Assembly: GCF_001854245.1 (NCBI RefSeq)
Contig: NZ_CP015381.1
Coordinates: 2,267,001-2,331,000, forward strand
DNA: 64,000 nt
Origin: Desulfococcus multivorans
Lineage (GTDB): Bacteria > Desulfobacterota > Desulfobacteria > Desulfobacterales > Desulfococcaceae
Direction of reading: 5' to 3'
Both the position numbers and the translations under genes were made by a program. This document shows, piece by piece, positions 50,896-59,748 of this stretch. The stretch's first letter is position 1, and each line of letters begins with the position of its first letter. The notes beneath the pieces are model-generated. The model was given only the letters and a program-made list of their open reading frames with translations, ran no database searches and was not told the origin of the DNA.

Positions 50896-52626
50896 TTACC
50901 GGTTGCGCAAGGAGAGCAGAAGGACGAAACCCCCCGTGATCATGAAAATTTTTCCGAAAAATACCCCACCCGCGATCCCGAATAGGACGGCTCCGGAAAC
51001 CAGAAGACCGGCCGCGAGGACATGGTTCGCCAGCCGATCCACCGACCGACCGATATCGGTCAGGACACGACGCCCATCCTGATCAGGGGTCATCCGCACC
51101 ACCAGCCGGCCCTGATGAATTCGGTCCATCATGGCATCCGCCTTACGGGGCAGCCGGCACAACGCTCGGAGGAGTGCGACCGTGTTTTCGGGCAGGGAGA
51201 GGAAGGACCTTTCCATGGCTGATGCGGCGTAGCGTCGGGCGTAAGGAATGGTTTTGGACCAGACGTCGAATTCGGGGTCCAAATGGGCGGCCATCCCGGA
51301 CAGGATGCCGACGGCACGGATGACGAAGAGCATATCCGCCTGGAATTGAAACGGGGCGTTGAGAATGACGTCGCTGTATTCCCGCGCGAAGTATCGGGCC
51401 TCCCTGATGGCTGCTTCATGGAGCCGCCCGGCCTGAACGCCCCAGAACCGGTCGAGCAGGGCTTCGTGGACCGCCTCCAGCCGCTGCAGATCCGCATGGG
51501 GCAGAAGTGTGCCGGCCTTGAGATACGATGCGACGATCCGGCGAGCGTCTCGGGTCCCGAGACCCACGGCATAGTCTCGCAGGGCGGATTGAAGCCGCTC
51601 CGGGATGAAAATCATCATACCGAAATCGACGAAAACGATCTGAAATGGGCGGTTCGGTCCGCAGGGCACTGAATCTCCCGGCGCAAAAGCCGTCACGCCC
51701 CTTTCGAATTCCTCCGGGAGCGGCAACGGGCGTACAAACAGGTTTCCGGGATGCGGGTCGACATGAACGAAATGGGTTTCAAAGACCTGCCGCATATAGA
51801 GCGCGTAAAGGCGGTCCGCCACGCGTGCCGGATCGATCCCCACCCGGCGGAGGGCATCGACGTCGCCGATCTTGATGAAGCCGACGTCCTCCAGCGTCAA
51901 CGTGCCGCCGGCCGAATGGGACCAGTAGATTTTGGGGATATAGACCCCGGGATCATCGGCGGTATCCTCAGCCAGGCGCTCGGCGTTTTGTCCTTCGTTG
52001 GAAAAATCGAGTTCCTTCCGCGTCACGGCGCTGAACTCCCGATAGAGCCAGTCCGGATCGATCCGTCGCCGGATGGGTTCGTACCATTTCAACCAGGCGA
52101 GCGCTGCTTTGACGGCGGCAAGATCCGCCGCCACCCGCTCCTCGATTCCCGGTCTCAACACCTTGGAGACGGCCCGTTCTCCGGTGTCGAGGCGCACCGC
52201 GTGGACCTGGGCCAGGGAAGCGGCACCGACCGGAACCGGGGAAATCCATGCGAAAACCTCATCGGCCGGCCGGCCGAAATCCAAAGCGATACGGGCTTTG
52301 ATCCGATCGAAGGATTCGGGCGGCACCTCATCCTGAAGATCGGACAACTCCCTGGTGATCTCCATCGGAAGGATATCCACACGAATGCTCAAGAATTGGC
52401 CCAACTTGATCAGAACCCCGCCCATTTCCACCGCCAGGGCGCGAAACTCCCGGGCGATTTGCCGCCATCGGCCAATCGGTTCCGGGCGGAACCGTCTGAG
52501 GAGGGGACGGTTGATGAGAACATCCCACCATAGGGCCTGAATCACCACCTTCAGAAAAAAAGCTCTGACCCTGCGATAACGCTGAATATCGATGTCAATG
52601 TCCACGGACCGTGGTTCACCAGTCAT
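50896..52626 (-). CDS. UbiB/ABC1-type protein kinase-like protein
   Basis: The 576-residue protein belongs to the UbiB (ABC1/ADCK) atypical kinase family. It has the diagnostic 'GGVLIKLGQFLSIRVDILP' (KxGQ), 'PVPVGAASLAQVHAVRL' (the alanine-rich loop), and 'THFVHVDPHPGNLFV'. Two membrane helices close the C terminus ('HVLAAGLLVSGAVLFGIAGG' and 'IFMITGGFVLLLSL'). Members affect quinone biosynthesis; menaquinone would be expected in an anaerobe. The ATG at 52626 is chosen because it follows the stop of a small gene by eight bases, while a TTG at 52713 would overlap that gene. Confidence 0.87.
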   Translation of the reverse strand: MTGEPRSVDIDIDIQRYRRVRAFFLKVVIQALWWDVLINRPLLRRFRPEPIGRWRQIAREFRALAVEMGGVLIKLGQFLSIRVDILPMEITRELSDLQDEVPPESFDRIKARIALDFGRPADEVFAWISPVPVGAASLAQVHAVRLDTGERAVSKVLRPGIEERVAADLAAVKAALAWLKWYEPIRRRIDPDWLYREFSAVTRKELDFSNEGQNAERLAEDTADDPGVYIPKIYWSHSAGGTLTLEDVGFIKIGDVDALRRVGIDPARVADRLYALYMRQVFETHFVHVDPHPGNLFVRPLPLPEEFERGVTAFAPGDSVPCGPNRPFQIVFVDFGMMIFIPERLQSALRDYAVGLGTRDARRIVASYLKAGTLLPHADLQRLEAVHEALLDRFWGVQAGRLHEAAIREARYFAREYSDVILNAPFQFQADMLFVIRAVGILSGMAAHLDPEFDVWSKTIPYARRYAASAMERSFLSLPENTVALLRALCRLPRKADAMMDRIHQGRLVVRMTPDQDGRRVLTDIGRSVDRLANHVLAAGLLVSGAVLFGIAGGVFFGKIFMITGGFVLLLSLRNR

Positions 52627-52634
52627 TTGATCCG

Positions 52635-52778
52635 TCAGGTCGGACACCCGGTTCCATTTTTGAGGGATTTTCGGGTGCCTTCGGCCAGCCAGTCGAGCAG
52701 CCGCCGAACCCAACCTTTCTTTGTCGGAACGCCCGCCTCGGCGGTGCTTCGATCAATGTCGATCTTGTCTTCTTTCAT
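52635..52778 (-). CDS. 47-residue peptide, unrecognised
   Basis: A 47-codon frame sits between the class V aminotransferase and UbiB-like genes. AAAGGTGA precedes the ATG, and the spacing of 13 and eight bases to its neighbours suggests a true gene in an operon. The peptide is acidic at the start ('MKEDKIDIDRST'), has an amphipathic basic helix ('WVRRLLDWLAEGTRKSLK') and ends 'GTGCPT'. A leader-plus-C-terminal-cysteine layout would suit a peptide tag or modified-peptide precursor, but no modifying enzyme is adjacent. Confidence 0.55.
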   Translation of the reverse strand: MKEDKIDIDRSTAEAGVPTKKGWVRRLLDWLAEGTRKSLKNGTGCPT

Positions 52779-52791
52779 CTCTGTCACCTTT

Positions 52792-53961
52792 CTATCGTCT
52801 CACGGACTGGGCGTACATCTGCCCCATGCAGGCCTGGGAGAGGGATCGCGCCGCTGCATCGATCTGGTACTCGGACAGATAGATATGGGGGGAGAAACGG
52901 ATCCGTCCCAGACGTTCGGCAGCGACCACCTTCTGTTCAGCCAGACGCTGGACCATGGGACCGGACTGAACGCCGGGTTTTTCACAGACCACGATGCCGG
53001 TGGGGTGATCCGGAAACCGATCCGAGAGCACCTGGAAGCCGATATTCCGAAGCCGCTGCTTCAGATATTCGGCCAACTCGAAAATCCGATCGCGGACCTT
53101 GTCGAAGCCGATCTGCTCCAGGTAGGTCAAGGCGGCCAGGAAATAGACCCAGTCGCCGATACTGGGGGTCGAAAACGTGAAGCGGTCCGCGGTGGGTTTA
53201 AAATCGCTTTTGTACGGAAGATACACCTCGTCCATGACCACCGAGGAGGTGCCCACAAAGACCGGATCCAGCTCCGTCAGCCGTTTTTCGGCAATGTACA
53301 GGACGCCCAATCCCAGTGGGCCCATCAGCCATTTCCAGGCGGAAAACGCCATGAAATCGATGTTCATGCGTCGAACGTCCATGGGCTGCATACCGACACC
53401 CTGGGCACCGTCCACCACAAAGCGGATATCCCGATCACGGCAAAGTTCGCCGATGCGGGCCAGGGGCAGCCGCATGCCGGTGCACCAGTGAACCGCTGAA
53501 AGGGTGATCAGACGCGTCCGCGACGTCACCATGGCCAGCAGTGCTTCGAAGAAGGCGTCGGGGGTGGGGGCCGCGGGGGCCGTCAAGAGTTTTACCCCTT
53601 TATCACCCCAGTGGCGCCAGGGATAGACGTTGCTGGGGTACTCGTTTTCAAGCAGAATAATCTCGTCGCCCGGATCAAAACGCAGCCCGCGGGAGATCAC
53701 GTTCATCCCCTCCGCCGTGTTGTGGAGCAGGCAGAGTTCCTCGGGTGCGCATCCCAGAAGGGTGGAAAGCACGGCCTTGATTCGACGCAGAACGCGTCCA
53801 TAGTCGGCCGCGGCGGCGTGGGCGCCGTGTTGGGCGAAATCGTTCAGGAAGCGCGTCATTGCCTCGATGACGTAGGTTCCCGCAGGCGTGATGCCGCAGT
53901 TGTTGAGCCATATCTTTTCACGGTTGATCGGGTAATTATCGTAGACATGCCGCCAGTTCAT
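52792..53961 (-). CDS. Class V aminotransferase family protein
   Basis: The 389-residue PLP enzyme belongs to the class V (NifS/CsdB/kynureninase-like) fold type I group: 'IWLNNCGITPAGTYVIEAM' at the N terminus, 'HNTAEGMNVISRGLRF', the 'FVVDGAQGVGMQPMDVRRM' block with the PLP-binding aspartate, and 'FSAWKWLMGPLGLGVLY' with the PLP lysine. It is unlikely to be a full cysteine desulfurase, because no conserved mobile-loop cysteine is clear. AGGAGAGGTT precedes ATG at 53961. It leads the operon with the small peptide and UbiB-like genes. Confidence 0.82.
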   Translation of the reverse strand: MNWRHVYDNYPINREKIWLNNCGITPAGTYVIEAMTRFLNDFAQHGAHAAAADYGRVLRRIKAVLSTLLGCAPEELCLLHNTAEGMNVISRGLRFDPGDEIILLENEYPSNVYPWRHWGDKGVKLLTAPAAPTPDAFFEALLAMVTSRTRLITLSAVHWCTGMRLPLARIGELCRDRDIRFVVDGAQGVGMQPMDVRRMNIDFMAFSAWKWLMGPLGLGVLYIAEKRLTELDPVFVGTSSVVMDEVYLPYKSDFKPTADRFTFSTPSIGDWVYFLAALTYLEQIGFDKVRDRIFELAEYLKQRLRNIGFQVLSDRFPDHPTGIVVCEKPGVQSGPMVQRLAEQKVVAAERLGRIRFSPHIYLSEYQIDAAARSLSQACMGQMYAQSVRR

Positions 53962-54065
53962 AACCTCTCCTGAATTTAACATAATTTTAACATCATTTCA
54001 TTTTTATTCATGATATGTTGATGTGAACAATTTCGCAATCTTTTTAATGACGCAATTTCCAGGGA

Positions 54066-54171
54066 GACTGAAGGCCGAAGGCTGAAGACTGAAGGGGGCA
54101 CAAACGCCTCGTTCGCCGAGGACGCGCCATTCGTTGCAGGCGCACCCCTTCAGCTTTCAGTCTTCAGCCTT
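54066..54171. repeat. Heptamer-arm intergenic element (copy H)
   Basis: The left arm has four heptamers (GACTGAA, GGCCGAA, GGCTGAA, GACTGAA). The core runs from GGGGGCACAAACGCCTCG to GGCGCACCCC, somewhat longer than in other copies, and the right arm has three heptamers (TTCAGCT, TTCAGTC, TTCAGCC). It lies just upstream of phoB and is the only notable structure in the 275-base gap there. Confidence 0.85.
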
Positions 54172-54236
54172 TCATGAAATCATCAGAGCGACGGCTCGGC
54201 CGAAACCGTTGTCGCGTCACCGGGAGACGGAAAAAG

Positions 54237-54932
54237 ATGACCACCAAAGCACGTATTCTCGTCGTGGATGATGAAGAGGACATCCTTGAACTCGTCCGAT
54301 ACAACCTCGTCGGTGAGGGCTTCGATGTGATTCCGGCGGAGACCGGCGAACAAGCCCTCAAAATCGCCGGAAACGAACATCCCGATCTGATTCTTCTGGA
54401 CCTGATGCTGCCAGGGATCAACGGCATCGAAGTGGCCAAGCGACTTAAAAACAATGTCAGAACCCGCGACATTCCAATCATTATGCTGACGGCCAGGGGG
54501 GAAGAGGCCGACATTGTGCTGGGCCTGGAAATCGGGGCCGACGATTATGTGACCAAGCCCTTCAGTCCCCGGGTTCTGAATGCCAGGACCCGAGCGGTCA
54601 TCCGGCGGAACAGGTCGGATGTCGCGGACCCCGGCACCGTCATCCGCATCCGGGATCTGGTCATCGATCCCGGCAGACGCAGGGTCGAGCTCCGGGGAAA
54701 GGAGATCGACCTGTCCTTCACGGAATTCCAGATTCTGCTCTTTCTAAGCCGTCGCCCCGGTTGGGTGTTCACCCGATCCCAGATCGTCGACGCCGTCAGG
54801 GGCGAAAATTACCCCGTCACCGACCGGAGCGTGGATGTCCAGATCGTCGGGCTGCGAAAAAAACTCGGCTCCTGCGGGAACTATATCCAGACGGTCCGCG
54901 CCGTCGGATACCGGTTCAAGGAACTGTCATGA
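54237..54932 (+). CDS. PhoB-like response regulator
   Basis: The 231-residue protein is an OmpR/PhoB-type regulator. The receiver domain has the acidic pair 'VVDDEED', the phosphoacceptor in 'LILLDLMLPGINGIE' and lysine in 'DDYVTKPFSP'. The C-terminal winged helix has 'ELRGKEIDLSFTEFQILLFL' and 'RSVDVQIVGLRKKLG'. GGGAG precedes the ATG at 54237. The stop overlaps the kinase start by four bases. Phosphate genes (pst, phoU) are not in the window, so the stimulus is not proven. Confidence 0.9.
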   Translation: MTTKARILVVDDEEDILELVRYNLVGEGFDVIPAETGEQALKIAGNEHPDLILLDLMLPGINGIEVAKRLKNNVRTRDIPIIMLTARGEEADIVLGLEIGADDYVTKPFSPRVLNARTRAVIRRNRSDVADPGTVIRIRDLVIDPGRRRVELRGKEIDLSFTEFQILLFLSRRPGWVFTRSQIVDAVRGENYPVTDRSVDVQIVGLRKKLGSCGNYIQTVRAVGYRFKELS

Positions 54933-56752
54933 AAACGCCCAAGAGCCTGTTCTGGCGGATTTACCCGTCTTATCTTGTCGTCATCCTGATGGCGCTTGCC
55001 CTGGTCGGCCTCCACACCTCGGCCGTCATGAAACGCTACTATCACGAACAGATGACCCTGGGGCTCGAATCCCGGGCGAACCTGTTGCGGAATTCGGTTC
55101 TGGGGCGTCTGACGCCCCTCGACGAGGCCGCCCTCGACCGTTTGTGCAAAACAGCCGGTCGCCATGCCGACACCCGCATTACCGTCGTCCTGCCCTCGGG
55201 CAGGGTGGTCGGGGACTCCGAGGAAATCCCCGCACGCATGGACAACCACGCAGGAAGGCCTGAAATCAGCAAGGCCTTTCGGGGATCGACCGGACAGTCC
55301 ATCCGGCACAGCGAAACCCTGTCGACGTCCATGATGTACGTTGCCGTGCCTGTCGAGCGGCAGGGCAGAACACTGGCGGTGATTCGGACGGCGCTGCCGC
55401 TGGATGAGATCGGTCGAAAGATAGGCGGCTTTCAACGAACGATTTTCCAGGCGGGTCTTCTGGTCGCCCTGATGGCGGCTGTGATCGGTTATGCCGTGGC
55501 CCGCCGCATCGCCCGCCCCATCGAGGAGGTCCGAAAGGGCGCCGAGCGATTCGCCAAAGGGGATTTCACCTATGCCATCCCCCCGCCCAAGTCCAAAGAG
55601 ATGGTTATGCTGGTCAACACGCTTACCCAGATGGCGTCGGAGCTCAACGACCGCATTCAGACCGTGGACCGGCAGCGCGGAGAACTCGAGGCGGTGCTGT
55701 CGAGCATGCAGGAGGGCGTCATCGCCTTCAACATGGACGAAACCCTCATCAACGCCAATGCGGCGGCTGCCGGAATGTTCAATTTCAAACCATCCAACGC
55801 CATCGGTCGAAGCATTCAGGAGGTCATTCGAAATCCCCAGCTCCATCGGTTCGTTCATGACGCCCTGGGCGGGAAGAGCGACACCGAAGGCGAGATCCGT
55901 CTCTATCAGGAAGAGGCGGAACGCATCCTCGGCACCCATTCGTCGCCGCTTCGTGAATCCAACGGCAAACGGATCGGCACATTGATCGTTTTTCACGACA
56001 TCACCCGACTGAGGCGGCTGGAAACCGTACGCCGGGAATTCGCGGCCAACGTCTCCCATGAAATCAAGACACCGTTGACGGCCATCAAGGGGTTTGTCGA
56101 AACCCTGCTCGGCGGCGCGGTGGACGATCCCGAGGCGGCCAGGCGCTTTCTTCGGATCATCGAAAAACATGCCGACCGACTCACCGCCATAATCGAGGAT
56201 TTGATGAAGCTCTCCGAGATCGAGCAGAAAGGGCGGAACCGGGGGATCGGATTGAAGCGGGAAGCCATGGCGCCGGTTATCCGGAACGCCGTCGAGGTTT
56301 GCCGGGTCCGGGCCGACGAAAAGAAGATCGCCGTGGAGGTGGACTGCGACGAAGCCGTCGTCGCCGAGATCAACGCCCATTTCCTGGAGCAGGCCGTGGT
56401 CAATCTCGTGGACAACGCCCTCAAGTACAGCGGCACCGGCAAAGCGGTCCGCGTTCGGTCACGGCTTATCAAAGACAGCGTCGAGATTCGCATCGAGGAC
56501 GAGGGCATCGGCATCCCCGGATCTCACCTGCCCCGGCTTTTCGAGCGGTTTTACCGTGTCGACAAATCCCGCAGCCGAAAGGAAGGGGGCACCGGCCTGG
56601 GGCTCGCCATCGTGAAGCATATCGTGCAGGCCCACGGGGGGAAGATCGATGTCGAGAGCACCCCGGGCAAAGGCAGCACCTTCATCATTCGTCTGCCGAC
56701 CGTCGGCGGGGTCAACGGAACCGATCCGCCAGAATGCGGTAGCGCCGCATGA
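54929..56752 (+). CDS. PhoR-like sensor histidine kinase
   Basis: The 607-residue membrane kinase has two helices (about 10-30 and 165-190) flanking a periplasmic sensor, then a HAMP segment ('ARRIARPIEEVRKGAERFAK'), a PAS domain (about 250-360), a HisKA box ('FAANVSHEIKTPLTAIKGFV') and an ATPase domain with 'DNALKYSG', 'DEGIGIP' and 'GGTGLGLAIVKHIV'. This matches the PhoR layout. The ATG overlaps the regulator's stop (ATGA). Its 3' end overlaps the convergent NtrC-type gene by 41 bases. Confidence 0.9.
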   Translation: MKTPKSLFWRIYPSYLVVILMALALVGLHTSAVMKRYYHEQMTLGLESRANLLRNSVLGRLTPLDEAALDRLCKTAGRHADTRITVVLPSGRVVGDSEEIPARMDNHAGRPEISKAFRGSTGQSIRHSETLSTSMMYVAVPVERQGRTLAVIRTALPLDEIGRKIGGFQRTIFQAGLLVALMAAVIGYAVARRIARPIEEVRKGAERFAKGDFTYAIPPPKSKEMVMLVNTLTQMASELNDRIQTVDRQRGELEAVLSSMQEGVIAFNMDETLINANAAAAGMFNFKPSNAIGRSIQEVIRNPQLHRFVHDALGGKSDTEGEIRLYQEEAERILGTHSSPLRESNGKRIGTLIVFHDITRLRRLETVRREFAANVSHEIKTPLTAIKGFVETLLGGAVDDPEAARRFLRIIEKHADRLTAIIEDLMKLSEIEQKGRNRGIGLKREAMAPVIRNAVEVCRVRADEKKIAVEVDCDEAVVAEINAHFLEQAVVNLVDNALKYSGTGKAVRVRSRLIKDSVEIRIEDEGIGIPGSHLPRLFERFYRVDKSRSRKEGGTGLGLAIVKHIVQAHGGKIDVESTPGKGSTFIIRLPTVGGVNGTDPPECGSAA

Positions 56753-58106
56753 TCTGCTGGAGAGACTGACGTTCGAGGCCGCATTTGCGGGCGGCCTGGG
56801 TGACGTTTCCGCCGGTTTCGGCGAGGAGCCGTCCAATGTAGGCATTGTTGAAGCGCTGCAGATTTCTTTCCTTGGCATCCCTGTAGGGCAGGTCGAGCAA
56901 GGTCTCTTCCTCCGGACAGTCCCCCGTTCCGGACAGTCTTTCGATCCCGATGTCCCGGGGCTGAATCTCTTCGCCGCCGGAAAAGAGAATCCCCTGGATG
57001 ATGACGTTCTCCAGTTCACGCACATTGCCCTCCCAGGGGCGTTCGACAAGCAGTTCCATCAATTTGGGTGACAGCGTCTTCAGGGGCTTCGAAAGCTTGC
57101 GGCAGTGCTTTGCCAGGATATGATCGGCAATCAGGGGAATATCCTCCCGACGCTCCCGAAGCGGCGGTAAGGTGATGGGCAGAACGTTCAGACGGTAAAA
57201 AAAGTCCTCCCGGAAGGTACCCTCCCGAATCTTCTCCCGAAGGTTCTGGTTGGTGGACGAAATGATCCGGACATCCACTGAGATGGTCCGGTTGTCGCCA
57301 AGGGGCTTGATCTCCTTTTCCTGGATGACCCTGAGAAGCTTCGTTTGAATCGCCGGACTGACGTCGCCGATTTCGTCCAGAAAAAGCGTCCCCTTGTCGG
57401 CCTCCTGAAAAAGGCCGATCTTGTTTTGGGTGGCGTGGGTAAAAGCGCCTTTCTTGTAGCCGAAAAGCTCGCTTTCGAGGATGTGCTCGGGAACGGTCGG
57501 ACAATTGACGGGGACATAGGGCCCTTCGCTTCGGGCGCTCAAGGCATGAATGGCCCGGGCGGTCAGGTCCTTCCCGGTACCGGATTCTCCGGTGATCAGG
57601 ACCGTAAACTCCGTATTGGCCACCATCCGGATGGTCTCGAATACCCGCTGCATGACGGCGCTCTTTCCCACCAGATCCTGAAAGACGTGGGACGTTCGGG
57701 TCTCTTTTTTCAGACGGAGGTTTTCCCGGATCAGGCTGCTGCGCTCCAGGGCCTTTTCCAGCCGGAGTACAAGCGCATCGTGGTCAAACGGTTTGGTGAT
57801 GAAATCGTAGGCACCGTGCTTCATGGCTTCCACTGCCGTCTCGATGGAGCCGTGACCCGTCATCATCACGACGGTCTGTTCGGGATAATCCCGTTTGACC
57901 ATCTCCAGCAGGGCAAGTCCGTCCATACCCGGCATCTTGATGTCCGCCAGAATCAGATCGAAATATCCCTGGGAGACGTGCCGGAGCGCCTCGGTTCCGG
58001 ACGATGCGAGGGTCACCCGGCATTTCAGGTCCGGTTCGAGGCTGCGTTTCAGCAGCACGAGCATGTCCGGTTCGTCGTCAACGATGAGAATGGCGCGCGT
58101 TGTCAT
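56712..58106 (-). CDS. NtrC-type sigma-54-dependent response regulator
   Basis: The 464-residue protein has a receiver domain ('ILIVDDEPDM', 'FDLILADIKMPGMDGLALLE', 'DFITKPFDH'), an AAA+ domain with Walker A 'GESGTGKDLTARA' and Walker B 'TLFLDEIGDV', and a C-terminal Fis-type helix-turn-helix ('NVTQAARKCGLERQSLQQIM'). The sigma-54 contact loop reads 'GAFTHA' instead of the usual 'GAFTGA'. It overlaps the kinase gene by four bases (58103-58106). Two sigma-54 promoter matches lie at the far end of the cluster and are plausible targets. Confidence 0.93.
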   Translation of the reverse strand: MTTRAILIVDDEPDMLVLLKRSLEPDLKCRVTLASSGTEALRHVSQGYFDLILADIKMPGMDGLALLEMVKRDYPEQTVVMMTGHGSIETAVEAMKHGAYDFITKPFDHDALVLRLEKALERSSLIRENLRLKKETRTSHVFQDLVGKSAVMQRVFETIRMVANTEFTVLITGESGTGKDLTARAIHALSARSEGPYVPVNCPTVPEHILESELFGYKKGAFTHATQNKIGLFQEADKGTLFLDEIGDVSPAIQTKLLRVIQEKEIKPLGDNRTISVDVRIISSTNQNLREKIREGTFREDFFYRLNVLPITLPPLRERREDIPLIADHILAKHCRKLSKPLKTLSPKLMELLVERPWEGNVRELENVIIQGILFSGGEEIQPRDIGIERLSGTGDCPEEETLLDLPYRDAKERNLQRFNNAYIGRLLAETGGNVTQAARKCGLERQSLQQIMRRYRILADRFR

Positions 58107-59263
58107 GATACATGATCTCCCGGCCGGGGCGTGGCCGGCAGCGTAATCGTGAATTCGGCGCCTTTGCCGGGTTCGCTCTCCACGGAAATGTTCCCGCCGT
58201 GATTTTTCACGATGCCGTAGCTGACGGCCAGACCCAGGCCTGTGCCTTCTCCGGTGGGTTTGGTGGTGAAAAACGGATCGAAAATACGGGGAAGATCCTT
58301 CTTTTCAATGCCGTAGCCCGTATCCTTGACGCGTATCAGAAGCTGACCCGCAGGCGCGTCGTACAGCGTGGCGATTCGAATGGTTCCTTGATTGTGGTTG
58401 GCATGCTGGGCGTTCATGATGAGATTGATCAGCACCTGTCGTATCTTTTTTTCGTCCATGTAAAGCGGGGGCGCACTCCGATCGTATTCTCTCCGGAAGG
58501 TGAGCGCATTGGCGCCGGCCTGGTGGGTAACGAAAACCAGCACCTCCTCGATGATATCGTGGATATCGACCAGGGTGTTTTCCGGTTTCGAGCTTCGGGC
58601 GAAATTGAGAAGATCGGCAACGATGGCCTTGCAGTTCTTGACATGCTTCTCGATGATCTTGAGGTCTTCGAATTTCTGTGTGCCGGCAGGCTCGGATCGA
58701 ATCAACAGCTGGGTATACCCCAGGATAATGCCGAGTGGATTGTTGATTTCGTGGGCGATGCCCGAGGAGAGCTGACCGATGGAGGCCAGCTTGTCCGCCT
58801 GGGCGATTTGTTTTTCGGAGCGTGCCAGAGCCTCGGTCCGCTCCCTTACGCGCCTCTCCAGGTTTTCGTTCAGGTCGAGCAGCTCGCGATGGGCGGTTTG
58901 AATGGCGGTCTTATCGTTCATAATCTCCCGATACACCCGCCATGCCTGTCCGAAAAAGAGGGTAATGGACGCCACGATGATCAGCATGAAGGTGTTGACC
59001 CCGCCGCTGAAGGGCCGAATGAGCTCCCACACCTCCCCGTGCCCCGTGAAAAGCAGGACCTGCTTCAGGATGTGGCCGGCGGAGCGGGATACCGCGAACC
59101 CGGCCAGAAAATAACTCATCCAGAGGAGGTAGGTCCACATCAGGTGATTGGGGTTTCGTCGGTTCAGCTCCCGTGTCAGTCCGATGCACATGAAGCTCAG
59201 AACGATCATGGCGACGGAACCCACCAGGTCCACCACGATAATGGGAATGGCCGGCACGATCAT
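58103..59263 (-). CDS. Sensor histidine kinase with membrane domain
   Basis: The 386-residue protein has several N-terminal membrane helices (about 5-110), a coiled linker, the HisKA box 'LSSGIAHEINNPLGIILGYT' and an ATPase domain with 'NLIMNAQHANHN', 'DTGYGIEKKDLPRIFDPFF' and 'GTGLGLAVSYGIVKNHGG'. It is NtrB-like in its kinase part. It overlaps the regulator gene downstream and the membrane-protein gene upstream by four bases each, so it is coupled to both. The sensed signal is unknown. Confidence 0.9.
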   Translation of the reverse strand: MIVPAIPIIVVDLVGSVAMIVLSFMCIGLTRELNRRNPNHLMWTYLLWMSYFLAGFAVSRSAGHILKQVLLFTGHGEVWELIRPFSGGVNTFMLIIVASITLFFGQAWRVYREIMNDKTAIQTAHRELLDLNENLERRVRERTEALARSEKQIAQADKLASIGQLSSGIAHEINNPLGIILGYTQLLIRSEPAGTQKFEDLKIIEKHVKNCKAIVADLLNFARSSKPENTLVDIHDIIEEVLVFVTHQAGANALTFRREYDRSAPPLYMDEKKIRQVLINLIMNAQHANHNQGTIRIATLYDAPAGQLLIRVKDTGYGIEKKDLPRIFDPFFTTKPTGEGTGLGLAVSYGIVKNHGGNISVESEPGKGAEFTITLPATPRPGDHVS

Positions 59264-59748
59264 GGGCCTGCCGGGACCTCGTCGGCCGGGTGTCGCTTGA
59301 GGAGCTGTTTCAGCCCCAGATAAAGCAGAAACAGGGCCGGCACGCAGAAGAGGTGGTCAAGCTTGACCAGGTAGTAAAGCCCCTTGATCCAGTCGACGTC
59401 CGGGATCGAATCGATCTGCAACATCCAGTCATCGCGTCGGGCAACCTGGATGATGGGGTATTGCTCGTCCATGAGGTGAACAGTGAAGGCGTCGATGGTC
59501 CAGAAAATGAAGAAAAGCGCTGAATACTGAAGGTTGCGCCATCCCCCCGTCAGCACCAGACCCCGCCGCCTCAGCCAGTAGATGAGAAGCCCCATGGAAT
59601 AGGCCAGGAAGAGGTGAGACATCTGGTGGACGTACAAACCCTCGGGGTCCCCGTGGGCCTGGGTGGCGAAAACCGGACCCGGAGCGGCCAGAGTCATCCC
59701 GGCGGCCATGAGAAGCGCGTATGAAACGCGGCTCCCGACGGTACTCAA
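59260..59748 (-). CDS. Membrane protein of the TauE cluster (unrecognised)
   Basis: The 162-residue protein begins at TTG (59748), supported by GGAGGTG just upstream and a four-base overlap (TTGA) with the preceding gene. It has a signal-like helix ('YALLMAAGMTLAAPGPVFA') and two to three further membrane helices ('LFLAYSMGLLIYWL', 'ALFFIFWTIDAF', 'CVPALFLLYLGLKQLL'). No family is recognised. It lies between the second membrane protein and the kinase and may help sense or transport the same substrate. Confidence 0.65.
   Translation of the reverse strand: MSTVGSRVSYALLMAAGMTLAAPGPVFATQAHGDPEGLYVHQMSHLFLAYSMGLLIYWLRRRGLVLTGGWRNLQYSALFFIFWTIDAFTVHLMDEQYPIIQVARRDDWMLQIDSIPDVDWIKGLYYLVKLDHLFCVPALFLLYLGLKQLLKRHPADEVPAGP

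Noticed and set aside
52627-52713. Upstream TTG start for the UbiB-like gene
   Set aside because: It would overlap the 47-residue gene in another frame; the ATG at 52626 follows that gene's stop.
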